Below, piece after piece: positions 1 through 8,320 of a stretch of DNA of 64,000 bases. The stretch's first letter is position 1. Each line of letters opens with the position of its first letter. A program made the translations under genes and the position numbers. Where the stretch lies: NCBI RefSeq assembly GCF_002845275.2, contig NZ_CP088149.1:783501-847500 (forward strand), given 5' to 3'. A model generated the notes under the pieces. The model had not been told where the DNA came from, made no database searches, and was given only the letters and a program-made list of their open reading frames with translations. The DNA comes from Pseudomonas sp. S06B 330 (GTDB lineage Bacteria; Pseudomonadota; Gammaproteobacteria; Pseudomonadales; Pseudomonadaceae).

Positions 1-286
1 TGTGATCGAGCCACGCTCCAACTCGATGAAGCTGGGCGCTCACCGTGATGGCTTGCCGGAGAGTGTCAACGACGCCGATCAGGTGATCTGGTATGCACCG
101 CCTAACCTGGGTTGGGACCTGGCCGCCACCGCTGCCGAATGCAAGGTGCCGTCGATTGTCGCCGACAGCCTTGAAGCGATCATTGAGCGGGTCAAGAGCC
201 AGGCCAAGCCCGGCACTCAGGTGGTGATCATGAGCAACGGTGGTTTTGGCGGCTTGCACGGCAAGCTCGCCGAGGCGTTGAAATGA
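1..286 (+). CDS. mpl: UDP-N-acetylmuramate:L-alanyl-gamma-D-glutamyl-meso-diaminopimelate ligase, C-terminal part
   Basis: Only the last 94 or so codons are in the window; the 5' part lies to the left. Mpl is a cytoplasmic Mur-ligase-family enzyme that joins recycled tripeptide (L-Ala-D-Glu-mDAP) to UDP-MurNAc so it can re-enter wall synthesis. The visible part is the C-terminal ligase domain: it begins [10 protein letters not shown] and ends in the Gly-rich tail [13 protein letters not shown] that is typical of Mpl C termini. The stop codon overlaps the ubiX start in an ATGA motif, so the two genes are probably translationally coupled. The family call is from the C-terminal signature plus the ubiX neighbour; catalytic motifs are outside the window. 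Confidence 0.88.
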   Translation, partial: VIEPRSNSMKLGAHRDGLPESVNDADQVIWYAPPNLGWDLAATAAECKVPSIVADSLEAIIERVKSQAKPGTQVVIMSNGGFGGLHGKLAEALK

Positions 287-912
287 GCGGGCCGGAACGC
301 ATCACTCTGGCCATGACCGGGGCTTCGGGGGCGCAGTATGGGCTGCGCCTGCTCGATTGCCTGGTGCGCGAAGACCGCGAGGTGCATTTTTTGATCTCCA
401 AGGCGGCGCAATTGGTGATGTCGACCGAGACCGATGTGCTGCTTCCGGCTAAACCGCAGATGATGCAGGCCTTTCTGACCGAATACACCGGCGCTGCCCC
501 CGGGCAGATTCGTGTGTATGGCAAGGAAGACTGGATGTCGCCAGTGGCATCCGGTTCTGGTGCGCCGGCGGCAATGGTGGTGGTGCCCTGTTCCACGGGC
601 ACGTTGTCCGCGATTGCCACCGGGGCTTGCAACAACCTGATCGAACGCGCTGCCGATGTCACCCTCAAAGAGCGTCGGCAGTTGATCCTGGTGCCGCGTG
701 AAGCGCCCTTTTCGACCATTCACCTTGAGAACATGCTCAAGTTGTCGAACATGGGCGCGGTGATCTTGCCGGCAGCACCTGGCTTTTATCATCAGCCGCA
801 GACCATCGACGACTTGATCGACTTTGTTGTGGCGCGGATTCTCAACCTATTGAACATTCCTCAGGACATGCTGCCGCGTTGGGGTGAGCATCACTTCGGC
901 GCGGATGAATGA
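283..912 (+). CDS. ubiX: Flavin prenyltransferase UbiX
   Basis: 209 residues, the normal UbiX length. UbiX attaches a dimethylallyl group to FMN to make prenylated FMN, the cofactor of UbiD decarboxylases in ubiquinone synthesis. The N-terminal flavodoxin-like motif [17 protein letters not shown] binds the flavin phosphate; the mid-region [13 protein letters not shown] and the C-terminal [14 protein letters not shown] and [11 protein letters not shown] stretches are characteristic UbiX active-site segments. The ATG overlaps the mpl stop and its own TGA overlaps the next gene's ATG, so three genes read as one transcript. No ubiD is nearby, which is usual in Pseudomonas. Confidence 0.95.
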   Translation: MSGPERITLAMTGASGAQYGLRLLDCLVREDREVHFLISKAAQLVMSTETDVLLPAKPQMMQAFLTEYTGAAPGQIRVYGKEDWMSPVASGSGAPAAMVVVPCSTGTLSAIATGACNNLIERAADVTLKERRQLILVPREAPFSTIHLENMLKLSNMGAVILPAAPGFYHQPQTIDDLIDFVVARILNLLNIPQDMLPRWGEHHFGADE

Positions 913-1196
913 AGCGACTGCTGGGTGTAGCGCTGCTGGGGTTGCTGGTTAGCGGTTGCGCTACGGTGCGTACGCTGGATGCCGCCAAGCCGGGAGCGCC
1001 GCTGGTCTACAGTGGCACCCGGCTGGACTGGTATGTGATGCAGGGTGGCTGTTGCCCGATGGATCGCTTTGGTGCGCAAGCGCCGCGTTATCCGGGGTTG
1101 GACCTGCCGGGCAGTATGCTGCTCGACACCCTGTTGTTGCCGTTGTCGGTATTGACGGCGTTGGGGATCGGCTTTCAGGCAACAGGTGGTTTGTAG
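909..1196 (+). CDS. YceK/YidQ-family (DUF1375) lipoprotein
   Basis: 95 residues. The N terminus is a lipoprotein signal peptide with lipobox LVSGC, cysteine at residue 17. The segment [22 protein letters not shown] matches the family hallmark DLP-S-DTLLLP of small enterobacterial YceK/YidQ outer-membrane lipoproteins, whose function is not known. The ATG overlaps the ubiX stop (ATGA). A REP palindrome follows directly after the stop and probably marks the end of the mpl-ubiX transcript. Confidence 0.8.
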   Translation: MKRLLGVALLGLLVSGCATVRTLDAAKPGAPLVYSGTRLDWYVMQGGCCPMDRFGAQAPRYPGLDLPGSMLLDTLLLPLSVLTALGIGFQATGGL

Positions 1197-1199
1197 GTC

Positions 1200-1310
1200 G
1201 CCGTAGCCGCTGCCGCCAGGCTGCGATTGGGCGCGGAGCGGCCATGACCCCAATTGCGTCTGCTTTGCAGCCGATCGCAGCCTCGTGCCTCGGCAGCGGC
1301 TACGGTGTCC
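1200..1310. repeat. Pseudomonas REP pair (inverted palindromes)
   Basis: Two inverted copies of a GTAGCCGCTGCCG...GGCTGCGATCGG palindrome (about 1202-1232 and 1270-1305) fill the gap between the convergent lipoprotein and NAD(P)-binding genes. The right-hand copy, read on the minus strand, is nearly identical to 22346-22390. This is the organisation of Pseudomonas REP doublets, usually found between convergent genes. Confidence 0.8.
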
Positions 1311-1952
1311 TTACTTGCCGAGCCTGCGCAGTTCATCGGATTCGACAATACGAATGCCATCTTGCTCTTCCAGCGCCAAGCGCCACAGCGCGCGGGCCAG
1401 TTGGCAGGCTTCAATGCCACGGTACTTTCCGGGAATCAGCTTCGACAATGGGCCGGCAACGCGCTCGGCCAGTCGTGGCTCAGGCCGGTCGCCCAGCAGT
1501 AAAGAAGGTCGGGCAATGGTCAGCTGCGGCCAATCCTGGGCCTTCAGCGCTGCTTCCATCTCACCCTTGACCCGGTTGTAGAAAACCGGCGATCTGCGGT
1601 CGGCACCCAACGCACTGACCACCAGCAGGTGGCGCGCGCCCATCTCCCGGGCACGCTTGCCAAAGGCCACGACCATGTCCAGGTCGACGGCGCGGAAGGC
1701 AGGCTCGGAGCCGGCTTGTTTGATGGTGGTGCCCAGGCAGCAGAAGGCGATATCGACGCGGCCGGCCAGTTGCGGCAGGAACACCGCCGGATCGCCAACC
1801 GGGTTTTCCAGGTGCGGGTGTTCGGCCAGTGGGCGTCGGGTAGGGGCCAGCACTCGATTCACGGTAGGCTCATTGAGCAACCGATCGAGTAAATGTTCAC
1901 CGGTAAGTCCGGTGGCTCCGGCAAGCAAGATATGCTGAGGCGTCAAGTACAT
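1311..1952 (-). CDS. NAD(P)-binding Rossmann protein, HTATIP2-like short-chain dehydrogenase family
   Basis: 213 residues. The N terminus has a Rossmann fold nucleotide motif [15 protein letters not shown], followed by TRRP, a [10 protein letters not shown] strand, and [22 protein letters not shown], which contains a Y-x3-K pair. This pattern is typical of atypical short-chain dehydrogenases of the TIP30/HTATIP2 and YbjT type, which bind NADPH and often have no known substrate. It sits just upstream of the MORN-C13 peptidase gene in reverse order (both minus strand, 27 bases apart), so the peptidase gene may be cotranscribed ahead of it. Function unknown. Confidence 0.75.
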   Translation of the reverse strand: MYLTPQHILLAGATGLTGEHLLDRLLNEPTVNRVLAPTRRPLAEHPHLENPVGDPAVFLPQLAGRVDIAFCCLGTTIKQAGSEPAFRAVDLDMVVAFGKRAREMGARHLLVVSALGADRRSPVFYNRVKGEMEAALKAQDWPQLTIARPSLLLGDRPEPRLAERVAGPLSKLIPGKYRGIEACQLARALWRLALEEQDGIRIVESDELRRLGK

Positions 1953-1978
1953 GATGTCTCTCCCTTGATACAGTCAGC

Positions 1979-3709
1979 TTAGTGGTTACTGGTACTTTTT
2001 GCATGCTCTGCGTGCTTGCCTGCACTACTCTGCAGCGCTTTACGCGCTTGCTGTTGGCGCAAACGTTGCCAATGCGCCAGTACTTCGCTTGGCGCCCAGA
2101 TTTGTGGTTCGGAGGCTTCGAATCCTTGCGCAGCCTCGCGTTCGGCGATGCTGGCGCGGGCCATGTCAAAGGCTTGGCGCAGGTCATCGGTCTGGTTCAG
2201 CGCCTGGGCGAACAAGGCATCGCCGAAATAGGTGAAATCAGCCTCTTCAGAACAGCCAAAAGACACCCGGTCGGCGCGCGAGGCGGTCATGATCAGGGTC
2301 TTGTTGTCTTTCAGTGCGTCAATGTAACCGCCTGAGTAACAGGCCGAGATAACAATAACCTTATCGCGCTCCTTCAGGGGGGCCAGGGCGCTGGCGAGGG
2401 CATCGGCAGGTAAATCGGCCAGTTGCAGGCGCGGTACGTCCAGCACCAGCTCGTGTTCATGACTACCGTGGCTGGTCAGGTAAATAAACACCAGATCTTC
2501 AGGGCCGCTACGCTCGGCCAGCGTGCGTGCCGCGCGGGTAAGGTTTTCGCGGGTTGCCAAGGGCCGGTCTTGCAGATGGTCACGGTGATTGACCAGCTTG
2601 ACCTGACCGACAGCACCGAAGCGGCTCTTGAGCAGGCTGCTGACATAATCGACTTCGCGCAAGAATACGCTTTGATTGCCATCACCGGCCAAGGCCAGGC
2701 TATACAGCTCTATGGGGGGTGTTGACGCCGGAATCTTGGCTAGCGCCTGCGCCAGCAGCGGCCCTTGATTGAGCAGAGCCTGCTCCAGAGGGTCCGGTAA
2801 CAGCTGGCCTTTTTCATCGCGCACGCGCTGGCCCTTGTCCCAGTAGCCACTCTGGCTGCTGCCATCGGTTAACGTTAGGCGACCCTGACCTTGGTAGGTA
2901 TCGTTGTCGAAACCGCCGACGTAGAGGCTGCCATCGGCTAGCTGCAAGCGACCTTTGCCAGAGAAACGCCAATCGTTGAAGCTGCCCTTGTAATGGCTGC
3001 CGTCGGCGCCGATCAGCTCGCCTTTGCCATTGAGTGTGCCGTCCTTGAACTGACCGATCCAGACATCGCCTTCGCTGCTCTCGTAGCGGCCCCGGCCTTC
3101 CAGGCGATTGTCACGAAAGGCACCGATGTACTGGTCGCCTTCGGCGCTGTTGAAGGTGCCACTGCCTTCGAGCTGGCCGTTAACAAAATGGCCACTGAAC
3201 TGGTTACCACTGGCGTCACTGCGAATACCTTCGCCATTGGGTTTGCCGCCGGCGAACAGGCCTTGGTATTGACTGCCATCGTCCAGCTCCAATTGCCCGG
3301 CGCCATTGTATTGGTCGTCTTTGAACTGGCCGCGATACACCAGGCCGTTTTCTTTCAGGGTGCCTTCACCCTCCCGGCGACCGACCTTGAAGCTACCGGT
3401 ATAGCTGCTGCCCGGTGTATTCAGGGTGCCTTGGCCGTGAAACAGGCCCTGTTGGAACTGGCCGCGGTATATCTCGCCATTGCTGCCATGCCACTCGCCC
3501 TGACCGTGCCACTGGCCATTGTGGAAATTGCCGGCGTACCAGCTGCCATTGGGGTAGTCGATGCGTCCCTCACCTTGCAGCAGGCCATTGACCACCTCGC
3601 CCCGGAAGCGGCCGCCATCGGGCAGGCGGGCGTCAGGTGGGGACAGTGGCTCGCCATCGCCACAGGCGGCGAGCAGCAAGGTCAGGGCAAGGGGGACGAG
3701 TGGGCGCAT
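1979..3709 (-). CDS. Lipoprotein with about 12 MORN repeats fused to a C13-family (caspase-like) peptidase
   Basis: 576 residues from the ATG at 3709, chosen because it gives a clean lipoprotein signal peptide MRPLVPLALTLLLAAC (lipobox LAAC, Cys16); an in-frame ATG 13 codons upstream would spoil it. Residues about 25-300 hold some 12 tandem MORN repeats of 23 residues (pattern DGS-Y-GxF-x4-GxGxL). Residues about 320-540 are a clan CD, C13/legumain-like peptidase domain: His414 in YLTSHGSHE and Cys457 in VISACYSGGY are the expected catalytic pair. The tail is Gln/Lys/His rich. MORN repeats usually bind membrane or protein partners, so the protein is probably an envelope-anchored cysteine peptidase with a repeat platform. 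Substrate unknown. Domain assignment is firm; role is inference. Confidence 0.85.
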   Translation of the reverse strand: MRPLVPLALTLLLAACGDGEPLSPPDARLPDGGRFRGEVVNGLLQGEGRIDYPNGSWYAGNFHNGQWHGQGEWHGSNGEIYRGQFQQGLFHGQGTLNTPGSSYTGSFKVGRREGEGTLKENGLVYRGQFKDDQYNGAGQLELDDGSQYQGLFAGGKPNGEGIRSDASGNQFSGHFVNGQLEGSGTFNSAEGDQYIGAFRDNRLEGRGRYESSEGDVWIGQFKDGTLNGKGELIGADGSHYKGSFNDWRFSGKGRLQLADGSLYVGGFDNDTYQGQGRLTLTDGSSQSGYWDKGQRVRDEKGQLLPDPLEQALLNQGPLLAQALAKIPASTPPIELYSLALAGDGNQSVFLREVDYVSSLLKSRFGAVGQVKLVNHRDHLQDRPLATRENLTRAARTLAERSGPEDLVFIYLTSHGSHEHELVLDVPRLQLADLPADALASALAPLKERDKVIVISACYSGGYIDALKDNKTLIMTASRADRVSFGCSEEADFTYFGDALFAQALNQTDDLRQAFDMARASIAEREAAQGFEASEPQIWAPSEVLAHWQRLRQQQARKALQSSAGKHAEHAKSTSNH

Positions 3710-3797
3710 GGCGGGGTCCGGGCGGGTGATGCCCCGAGTATGCCGCACAATGTGCTGGCTGAAACAGCCACAGCGGCTGTTTCAGTAGCGGGTAGGT

Positions 3798-4253
3798 TCA
3801 GACAAAGCAGAGCGTCAGCGGCTCGGCAATGTAAGCAGGCTTTTCCTGGCCTTCGATTTCCAGGGTGGCGGTGATTTTCAGCAGCCATTGGCCGGGCTTT
3901 TTCTCAGTGGCATCGGTCAGGCCAACCTTGAGGCGGACCTTACTGTCGACCTTGACCGGCTGGATGAAGCGCACACTATCGAGGCCGTAGTTGACCACCA
4001 TCTTCAGGCCTTCAGGCAGCACCAAAATGCCTTCCATCAATTTCGGAATCAGCGACAGGGTGAGAAAGCCATGCGCGATAGTGCTGCCAAATGGCGTTTG
4101 TGCTGCCTTCACCGGGTCCACATGGATGAACTGAAAGTCACCTGTGGCTTCGGCAAACTGGTTGATTCGCGCTTGATCGATGGTCAGCCATTCGGAACAT
4201 CCCAGTTCCTTTCCAACGTACTGCGAAAGCTCTGCAACAGGTACAAAGGGCAT
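3798..4253 (-). CDS. MaoC-family enoyl-CoA hydratase/dehydratase
   Basis: 151 residues, a single hot-dog domain. The hydratase-2 motif is visible as FAEATGDFQFIHVDPVKA...PFGSTIAHGFLTLSL, with the catalytic Asp and His in DFQFIH and the following conserved Ser/Gly. Members of this group (including PhaJ-type R-specific hydratases) hydrate 2-enoyl-CoA in fatty acid or polyhydroxyalkanoate metabolism. It is transcribed alone on the minus strand, divergent from the cidA-like gene. Exact substrate cannot be told from sequence. Confidence 0.85.
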   Translation of the reverse strand: MPFVPVAELSQYVGKELGCSEWLTIDQARINQFAEATGDFQFIHVDPVKAAQTPFGSTIAHGFLTLSLIPKLMEGILVLPEGLKMVVNYGLDSVRFIQPVKVDSKVRLKVGLTDATEKKPGQWLLKITATLEIEGQEKPAYIAEPLTLCFV

Positions 4254-4366
4254 CGTGACTCTCCAGATTGTCTTTGGTTTTGTTATGACGACGGCAAGCT
4301 CGAAAGCCTAAGATCACCACGCCTTCTTAACGCGGTCAAGATGGCATGTTTGGAGCGAATATCAGG

Positions 4367-4396
4367 TTATAGGCAGGTCGTTAGCGTGCTTATAAT
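4367..4396 (+). promoter_or_regulatory. Candidate sigma-70 promoter of the cidA/cidB-like pair
   Basis: A perfect TATAAT -10 box lies at 4391-4396, with a weak -35 (TTATAG) at 4367-4372, spacing 18. It sits about 27 bases upstream of the first ATG. Confidence 0.5.
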
Positions 4397-4422
4397 GGCC
4401 GCCAGGCCCGAAGGAGAGAGTT

Positions 4423-4785
4423 ATGCTGTTGCGTGGTTTGACCTGGCTGGTGTTGTTTCAATTGCTTGGGACGGCGATCAATCATTTGTTTGTTCCGATT
4501 TTGCCTGGCCCGATCATTGGCCTTTTGCTGCTGCTGGTGTTTCTCATGGTGCGCGGTGAAGTGGGCGCACCATTGAGTGAAGCGGCCAATAGCCTGCTGC
4601 GCTACTTGCCGTTGCTGCTGGTGCCGCCAGCGGTTGGGGTGATGGTTTACGCCGCCGATATCGCTGCCGACTTCTGGGCCATTGCTGGTGCCTTGGTGAT
4701 CTCGGCGTTGGTCACCTTGGTGTTTGTCGGCGTGCTGATGCAAAAACTCATCGCCCGGCAGAGCAAGCGTGAGGAGCAGCCATGA
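4423..4785 (+). CDS. CidA/LrgA-family holin-like membrane protein
   Basis: 120 residues with four predicted membrane helices. Segments GTAINHLFVPILPGPIIGLL and LPLLLVPPAVGVMVY are typical of the CidA/LrgA family, proposed to form holin-like pores that modulate murein hydrolase activity or, in other views, transport of small organic acids. The next gene is the partner CidB/LrgB protein and overlaps it by four bases (ATGA), the standard two-gene arrangement. A Shine-Dalgarno AAGGAGAG lies just upstream. Whether it acts as Cid (pro-lysis) or Lrg (anti-lysis) cannot be decided from sequence. Confidence 0.9.
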   Translation: MLLRGLTWLVLFQLLGTAINHLFVPILPGPIIGLLLLLVFLMVRGEVGAPLSEAANSLLRYLPLLLVPPAVGVMVYAADIAADFWAIAGALVISALVTLVFVGVLMQKLIARQSKREEQP

Positions 4786-5498
4786 GTCTGGATTGGAGTG
4801 GCGCACTGGACGCTGTCGTTCATCATCCGTTGTTTGGTATCGGTATCACCCTGGGTGCCTATCAATTGGTACTGGCGGCCTATGAGAAAACCCGCTGGAT
4901 CTTCCTTCAGCCGGTACTGGTCTCGATGCTGGCGGTCATTGGCGTACTGCTTGCCTGTGGCCTGACGTACAGCGAGTACCGCAAAAGCACCGAAATCATG
5001 AGCATCCTCCTTGGGCCGGCAACGGTGGCCTTGGCAGTGCCGCTTTATCTTAATCTGCGGCGTATTCGCCAGCTGTTCTGGCCGACCTTTACTACGCTGG
5101 TAATCGGAGGGGTGGTGGCGACCGGCGCCTGTTTGTTGCTGGGCTGGTGGTTTGGCGCCGAGCACATGATCCTGATGACCATGGCACCCAAGTCCGTCAC
5201 CTCGCCAATTGCCATGCTGGTCGCTGAGCAGATCGGTGGCGTGGCGGCGCTGGCTGCCGTATTTGTCCTGATCACCGGGGTGATCGGCGCAATCTTCGGT
5301 CCTGGCTTGCTGTCGCGGTTCGGCGTACACAGCCCGGAAGCGCGGGGCATGGCCCTGGGGGTAACGGCCCATGCGGTGGGCACCTCGGTGGCCCTGCAGG
5401 AAAGTGATGAGTGCGGGGCCTTCGCGGCCCTGGCGATGAGCCTGATGGGGGTTGCCACAGCGGTGTTCCTGCCGCTGGCGGTTAGCCTGGTTGCTTGA
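4782..5498 (+). CDS. CidB/LrgB-family membrane protein
   Basis: 238 residues, about seven to eight hydrophobic helices, the usual LrgB length. Family signatures include MTMAPKSVTSPIAMLVAEQIGG and SPEARGMALGVTAHAVGTS, which are strongly conserved in LrgB/YohK proteins. It overlaps the cidA-like gene by four bases and forms the second half of the pair. Its biochemical activity is debated in the family (murein hydrolase export control versus pyruvate or glycolate transport). Confidence 0.92.
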   Translation: MSLDWSGALDAVVHHPLFGIGITLGAYQLVLAAYEKTRWIFLQPVLVSMLAVIGVLLACGLTYSEYRKSTEIMSILLGPATVALAVPLYLNLRRIRQLFWPTFTTLVIGGVVATGACLLLGWWFGAEHMILMTMAPKSVTSPIAMLVAEQIGGVAALAAVFVLITGVIGAIFGPGLLSRFGVHSPEARGMALGVTAHAVGTSVALQESDECGAFAALAMSLMGVATAVFLPLAVSLVA

Positions 5499-5507
5499 GG
5501 AGTTGCA

Positions 5508-6098
5508 ATGACGTTACCCCTGTTTCCGCTGAATACCGTGTTGTTTCCAGGCTGCTACCTTGACTTGCAGATCTTTGAGGCACGCTACCTGGACATGATC
5601 GGCCGCTGCATGAAACAGGGGGGCGGGTTTGGCGTGGTCTGCATTCTGGAGGGCGAGCAAGTCGGCAAAGCGCCCGAGGGCTATGCCTCAATCGGCTGCG
5701 AGGCGCTGATTCGCGATTTCCAGCAGCAAGACAACGGCTTGTTGGGCATTCGTGTTGAGGGTACCCGACGGTTCCGCGTGGACCAGGCGCAGGTGCAGAA
5801 AGATCAGCTGCTGCTTGCCGAAGTGCAATGGTTGCAGGAGCAGCCCGATAGGCCATTGCGTGATCAGGACGACGACTTGCTGGCGCTACTCAAAGCATTG
5901 GGCGAGCACCCGATGGTGGCGGCGCTGGACATGCCTGGCGAAGTCGTTGGTCAGCAATCGCTGGCCAACCAACTGGCTTATTTGCTGCCCTTTGTCGAAG
6001 AAGACAAACTCGACCTGCTGGCCATCGATTCTCCACAGCAACGCCTGGATGCCATTCAGGCGTTGCTTGATCGACTGCAGGGCGAGCTGTTCGCCTGA
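5508..6098 (+). CDS. Lon N-terminal (LON substrate-binding) domain protein
   Basis: 196 residues, beginning LPLFPLNTVLFPGCYLDLQIFEARYLDMI, which is the LON substrate-binding (PUA-like) domain found at the N terminus of Lon protease. No AAA+ or Ser-Lys protease domain is present, so this is the stand-alone family. The C-terminal half (SLANQLAYLLPF...KLDLLAIDSPQQRLDAIQALLDRL) is the helical part of the Lon N domain. It starts 9 bases after the cidB-like stop with a GGAG ribosome site and may be in the same transcript. The function of stand-alone members is unclear. Confidence 0.88.
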   Translation: MTLPLFPLNTVLFPGCYLDLQIFEARYLDMIGRCMKQGGGFGVVCILEGEQVGKAPEGYASIGCEALIRDFQQQDNGLLGIRVEGTRRFRVDQAQVQKDQLLLAEVQWLQEQPDRPLRDQDDDLLALLKALGEHPMVAALDMPGEVVGQQSLANQLAYLLPFVEEDKLDLLAIDSPQQRLDAIQALLDRLQGELFA

Positions 6099-6102
6099 GG
6101 CT

Positions 6103-7419
6103 TCAGTATTGGTAGCGCAGCAGGGCGTGTGGCAGCGAGTGCAGGCTGAAAAACGCCAGCAGGGCGACACAGGCCGGCAAAATCAGCCACCAGGCTTTCA
6201 ATGGCAGCGCGGTGAGCGGCTCGCGGTGCTGGATCAGGGTCAGGCTGGTGGCGCAGATACAGCAGGCGAGCATGGCGCCAGCGAGAATATCGGTTGGCCA
6301 GTGAGCGCCCAGATACACCCTCGAAAGCGCAATCGCCAGCGCTGGCAAACAGCCCAGCAAGATCCAGGTCAGGCGCATGCGTGTCGGTTGGCCGCGTCCG
6401 GCCAGTACCGCCAGGGTCAGAAAAAACGCGAAGGCTGCCGAACTGTGACCGCTGGGCATGCTGTAGGTGGTCAAAGGGTCTGTCAGTACTTCTGGGCGGG
6501 CGCGGGCGAACAGCCATTTCAGGCTGCCATTGGCCAGTGCCGTGCCGATCAGCGTGGCGCTGGCAAAAATCGCCGGACGCCATTGCCGCGCCAGCAGCAA
6601 CAGGCCGGTCAGCAAGGCGCCGAGGAAAAACTGCGTGCGAAAATCGCCCATGCGCGTAATTAGCACCACACTGCCGTCGATGACGTTGCTGCGATGCTCC
6701 TGGATCAGCGTCATCAAGCCTTGATCGAACTCATGCAAATACGGCCAGCCAAAAAACAGCGCGGCCAGGGTGAGCAAGCTGAGGCCGGCAATCACGCGGG
6801 TGCCGCCACGCATACTGCGTAAGCTGCAGTTGATGCTGATGCCCAGCAGCAGCGCCAAGCCTGCGGCGATTATGCCGGCGTCGAGCCAGAAACCCTCGGG
6901 CAGTGGCAAGCGCATCGCCGCGCCCGTGGCCCAACCTGGCAGCAGATAGGCGACCGACCACCCGGCGCCAGCCAGCAGGCTGACGGCGATAAAGCGCGGC
7001 AGAGGCATGTCGAACATGCCGGCGACCATTGGCAGCATCGGCCGTAGCGGGCCGATGAAACGCCCCACTAGCAGGCTGGCAATGCCATAGCGCTGGAAAT
7101 AAGTCTCGGCGCCGCCGATCCATTCTGGGTGGTGGCGCAACAGGGGCAGGCGTCGGATGTTTTGGTGAAACTTGCGCCCCAGGGTGTAGGAGATAGCATC
7201 ACCCAGCAGGCCGCCAAAGAAACCCAGTAGCAAGGTTTCGCCCAGCGACAGCGCGCCGCTGCCTGCCAGAACGGCGACGGCGAACAGCAATACGGTACCC
7301 GGCACAATGATCCCGGCAATTGCCAGGCACTCCACGCAGGCCACCAGAAAAATCGCCAAGCCAAGCCATTGCGGGTTGGCGCCTAGCCAACCGGTAAGGC
7401 TGTCGAGCCATTGGCCCAT
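6103..7419 (-). CDS. Bifunctional DedA-family / PAP2 phosphatase membrane protein
   Basis: 438 residues, strongly hydrophobic. Residues 1-200 are a DedA (SNARE-associated/VTT) domain with the FGGLLGDAISYTLGRK and GRFIGPLRPMLPMVAGMFDMP motifs. Residues about 230-410 are a type-2 phosphatidic acid phosphatase domain with all three motifs: KWLFARARPE, YSMPSGHSSA and SRVYLGAHWPTDILAG. DedA proteins act in lipid carrier or phospholipid flipping; PAP2 enzymes dephosphorylate undecaprenyl-PP or PA/PGP. A fusion of the two suggests recycling of a lipid phosphate such as undecaprenyl pyrophosphate, which is inference. The gene follows the glycosylase gene 4 bases downstream on the same strand. Confidence 0.9.
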   Translation of the reverse strand: MGQWLDSLTGWLGANPQWLGLAIFLVACVECLAIAGIIVPGTVLLFAVAVLAGSGALSLGETLLLGFFGGLLGDAISYTLGRKFHQNIRRLPLLRHHPEWIGGAETYFQRYGIASLLVGRFIGPLRPMLPMVAGMFDMPLPRFIAVSLLAGAGWSVAYLLPGWATGAAMRLPLPEGFWLDAGIIAAGLALLLGISINCSLRSMRGGTRVIAGLSLLTLAALFFGWPYLHEFDQGLMTLIQEHRSNVIDGSVVLITRMGDFRTQFFLGALLTGLLLLARQWRPAIFASATLIGTALANGSLKWLFARARPEVLTDPLTTYSMPSGHSSAAFAFFLTLAVLAGRGQPTRMRLTWILLGCLPALAIALSRVYLGAHWPTDILAGAMLACCICATSLTLIQHREPLTALPLKAWWLILPACVALLAFFSLHSLPHALLRYQY

Positions 7420-7423
7420 CGTC

Positions 7424-8116
7424 TCAGTTTCCTTGTGTCAGTAAAAAGTAGTCGCGACCTTCGACTTGGCCACGGCGCAGCGGGTTCCGCGTGCAGTGAC
7501 GGGCAAACTCGGCGTCGACAAAACGGTAGGGCAGATGTTCGTCGCGGCCAGTGGGGATGCCTAGACGGGTTGTCTGAATAATGTGTTTCACATTGATTCG
7601 GCAATCCTCGACGAATAATTGCTCAGGATCGAAGCGCTTGGCGTCCCAGTGTGGCACTTTCAGGCCCAAGGCTTTACACAGCAGGGTCTGCCCGGCGCAC
7701 AGCCGCTCGACAGCGCGCAGTTGGCCGCTGGCGTCAGGGTTGTTCACATGCATTTGTGCCAGGCTGTTGGCATCGGAGATGGCGTCAACGAACGGAAAGG
7801 CGGATTTGATCAGCACTGCGTTGCCAGGGCCGTGCGCGCTGAAGTTCAACGAGTCGCCGCCACGGGCGTAATACATGTAGATGTGACCGCCTTCAAGAAA
7901 CAACGCCTTACGTTTTTTTGTGTATCCGAGTGAGGCGTGGCTGCCTTTATCGCTGCAGTAATAGGCTTCGGTCTCGATGATCCGCGCCGACAGCCAATAG
8001 GGGCCTTGGCGGTGACGGATGATCTTGCCCAGCAGGGCTTTGGCCAGCACTTGGGCGTCACGGTCGAAAAAGCTGTCGGGCAAAGCCCGGTCGGGGCAGG
8101 GGGCTGAGTCAGGCAT
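7424..8116 (-). CDS. DNA-3-methyladenine glycosylase, AAG/MPG family
   Basis: 230 residues from the ATG at 8116; a further in-frame ATG 13 codons upstream gives an unlikely extension. The AAG fold is shown by ARIIETEAYYCSDKGSHASLG (catalytic Glu in IETEAY), GGHIYMYYARGGDSLNFSA and GPGNAVLIKSAFP. Enzymes of this family excise alkylated purines and hypoxanthine to start base excision repair. The gene lies upstream of the DedA-PAP2 gene with a 4-base gap, probably cotranscribed. Confidence 0.9.
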   Translation of the reverse strand: MPDSAPCPDRALPDSFFDRDAQVLAKALLGKIIRHRQGPYWLSARIIETEAYYCSDKGSHASLGYTKKRKALFLEGGHIYMYYARGGDSLNFSAHGPGNAVLIKSAFPFVDAISDANSLAQMHVNNPDASGQLRAVERLCAGQTLLCKALGLKVPHWDAKRFDPEQLFVEDCRINVKHIIQTTRLGIPTGRDEHLPYRFVDAEFARHCTRNPLRRGQVEGRDYFLLTQGN

Positions 8117-8280
8117 GCTGGCAGTTTCACGGTGGTCAGGTCGGGATGATAGCAATTTCTCTCTTAATCGAGGCTGAACAAGCAGTCGTCATCCGATCAT
8201 GGTGGGGGCCTAAATGCTGCAATCTCAGACTGTTTTCGACCATCCGCCTGTCACCGCTGGGCGCGGGGCGACGTGCCAGT

Positions 8281-8286
8281 TATAAT
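8281..8286 (+). promoter_or_regulatory. Candidate -10 box upstream of proA
   Basis: A perfect TATAAT at 8281-8286, 35 bases before the proA ATG. No good -35 is visible 16-18 bases upstream, so the promoter may need an activator or be extended in another way. Confidence 0.4.
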
Positions 8287-8320
8287 CAGCCGATTTCCCC
8301 TTCGCCAAGACACTGAGCCC

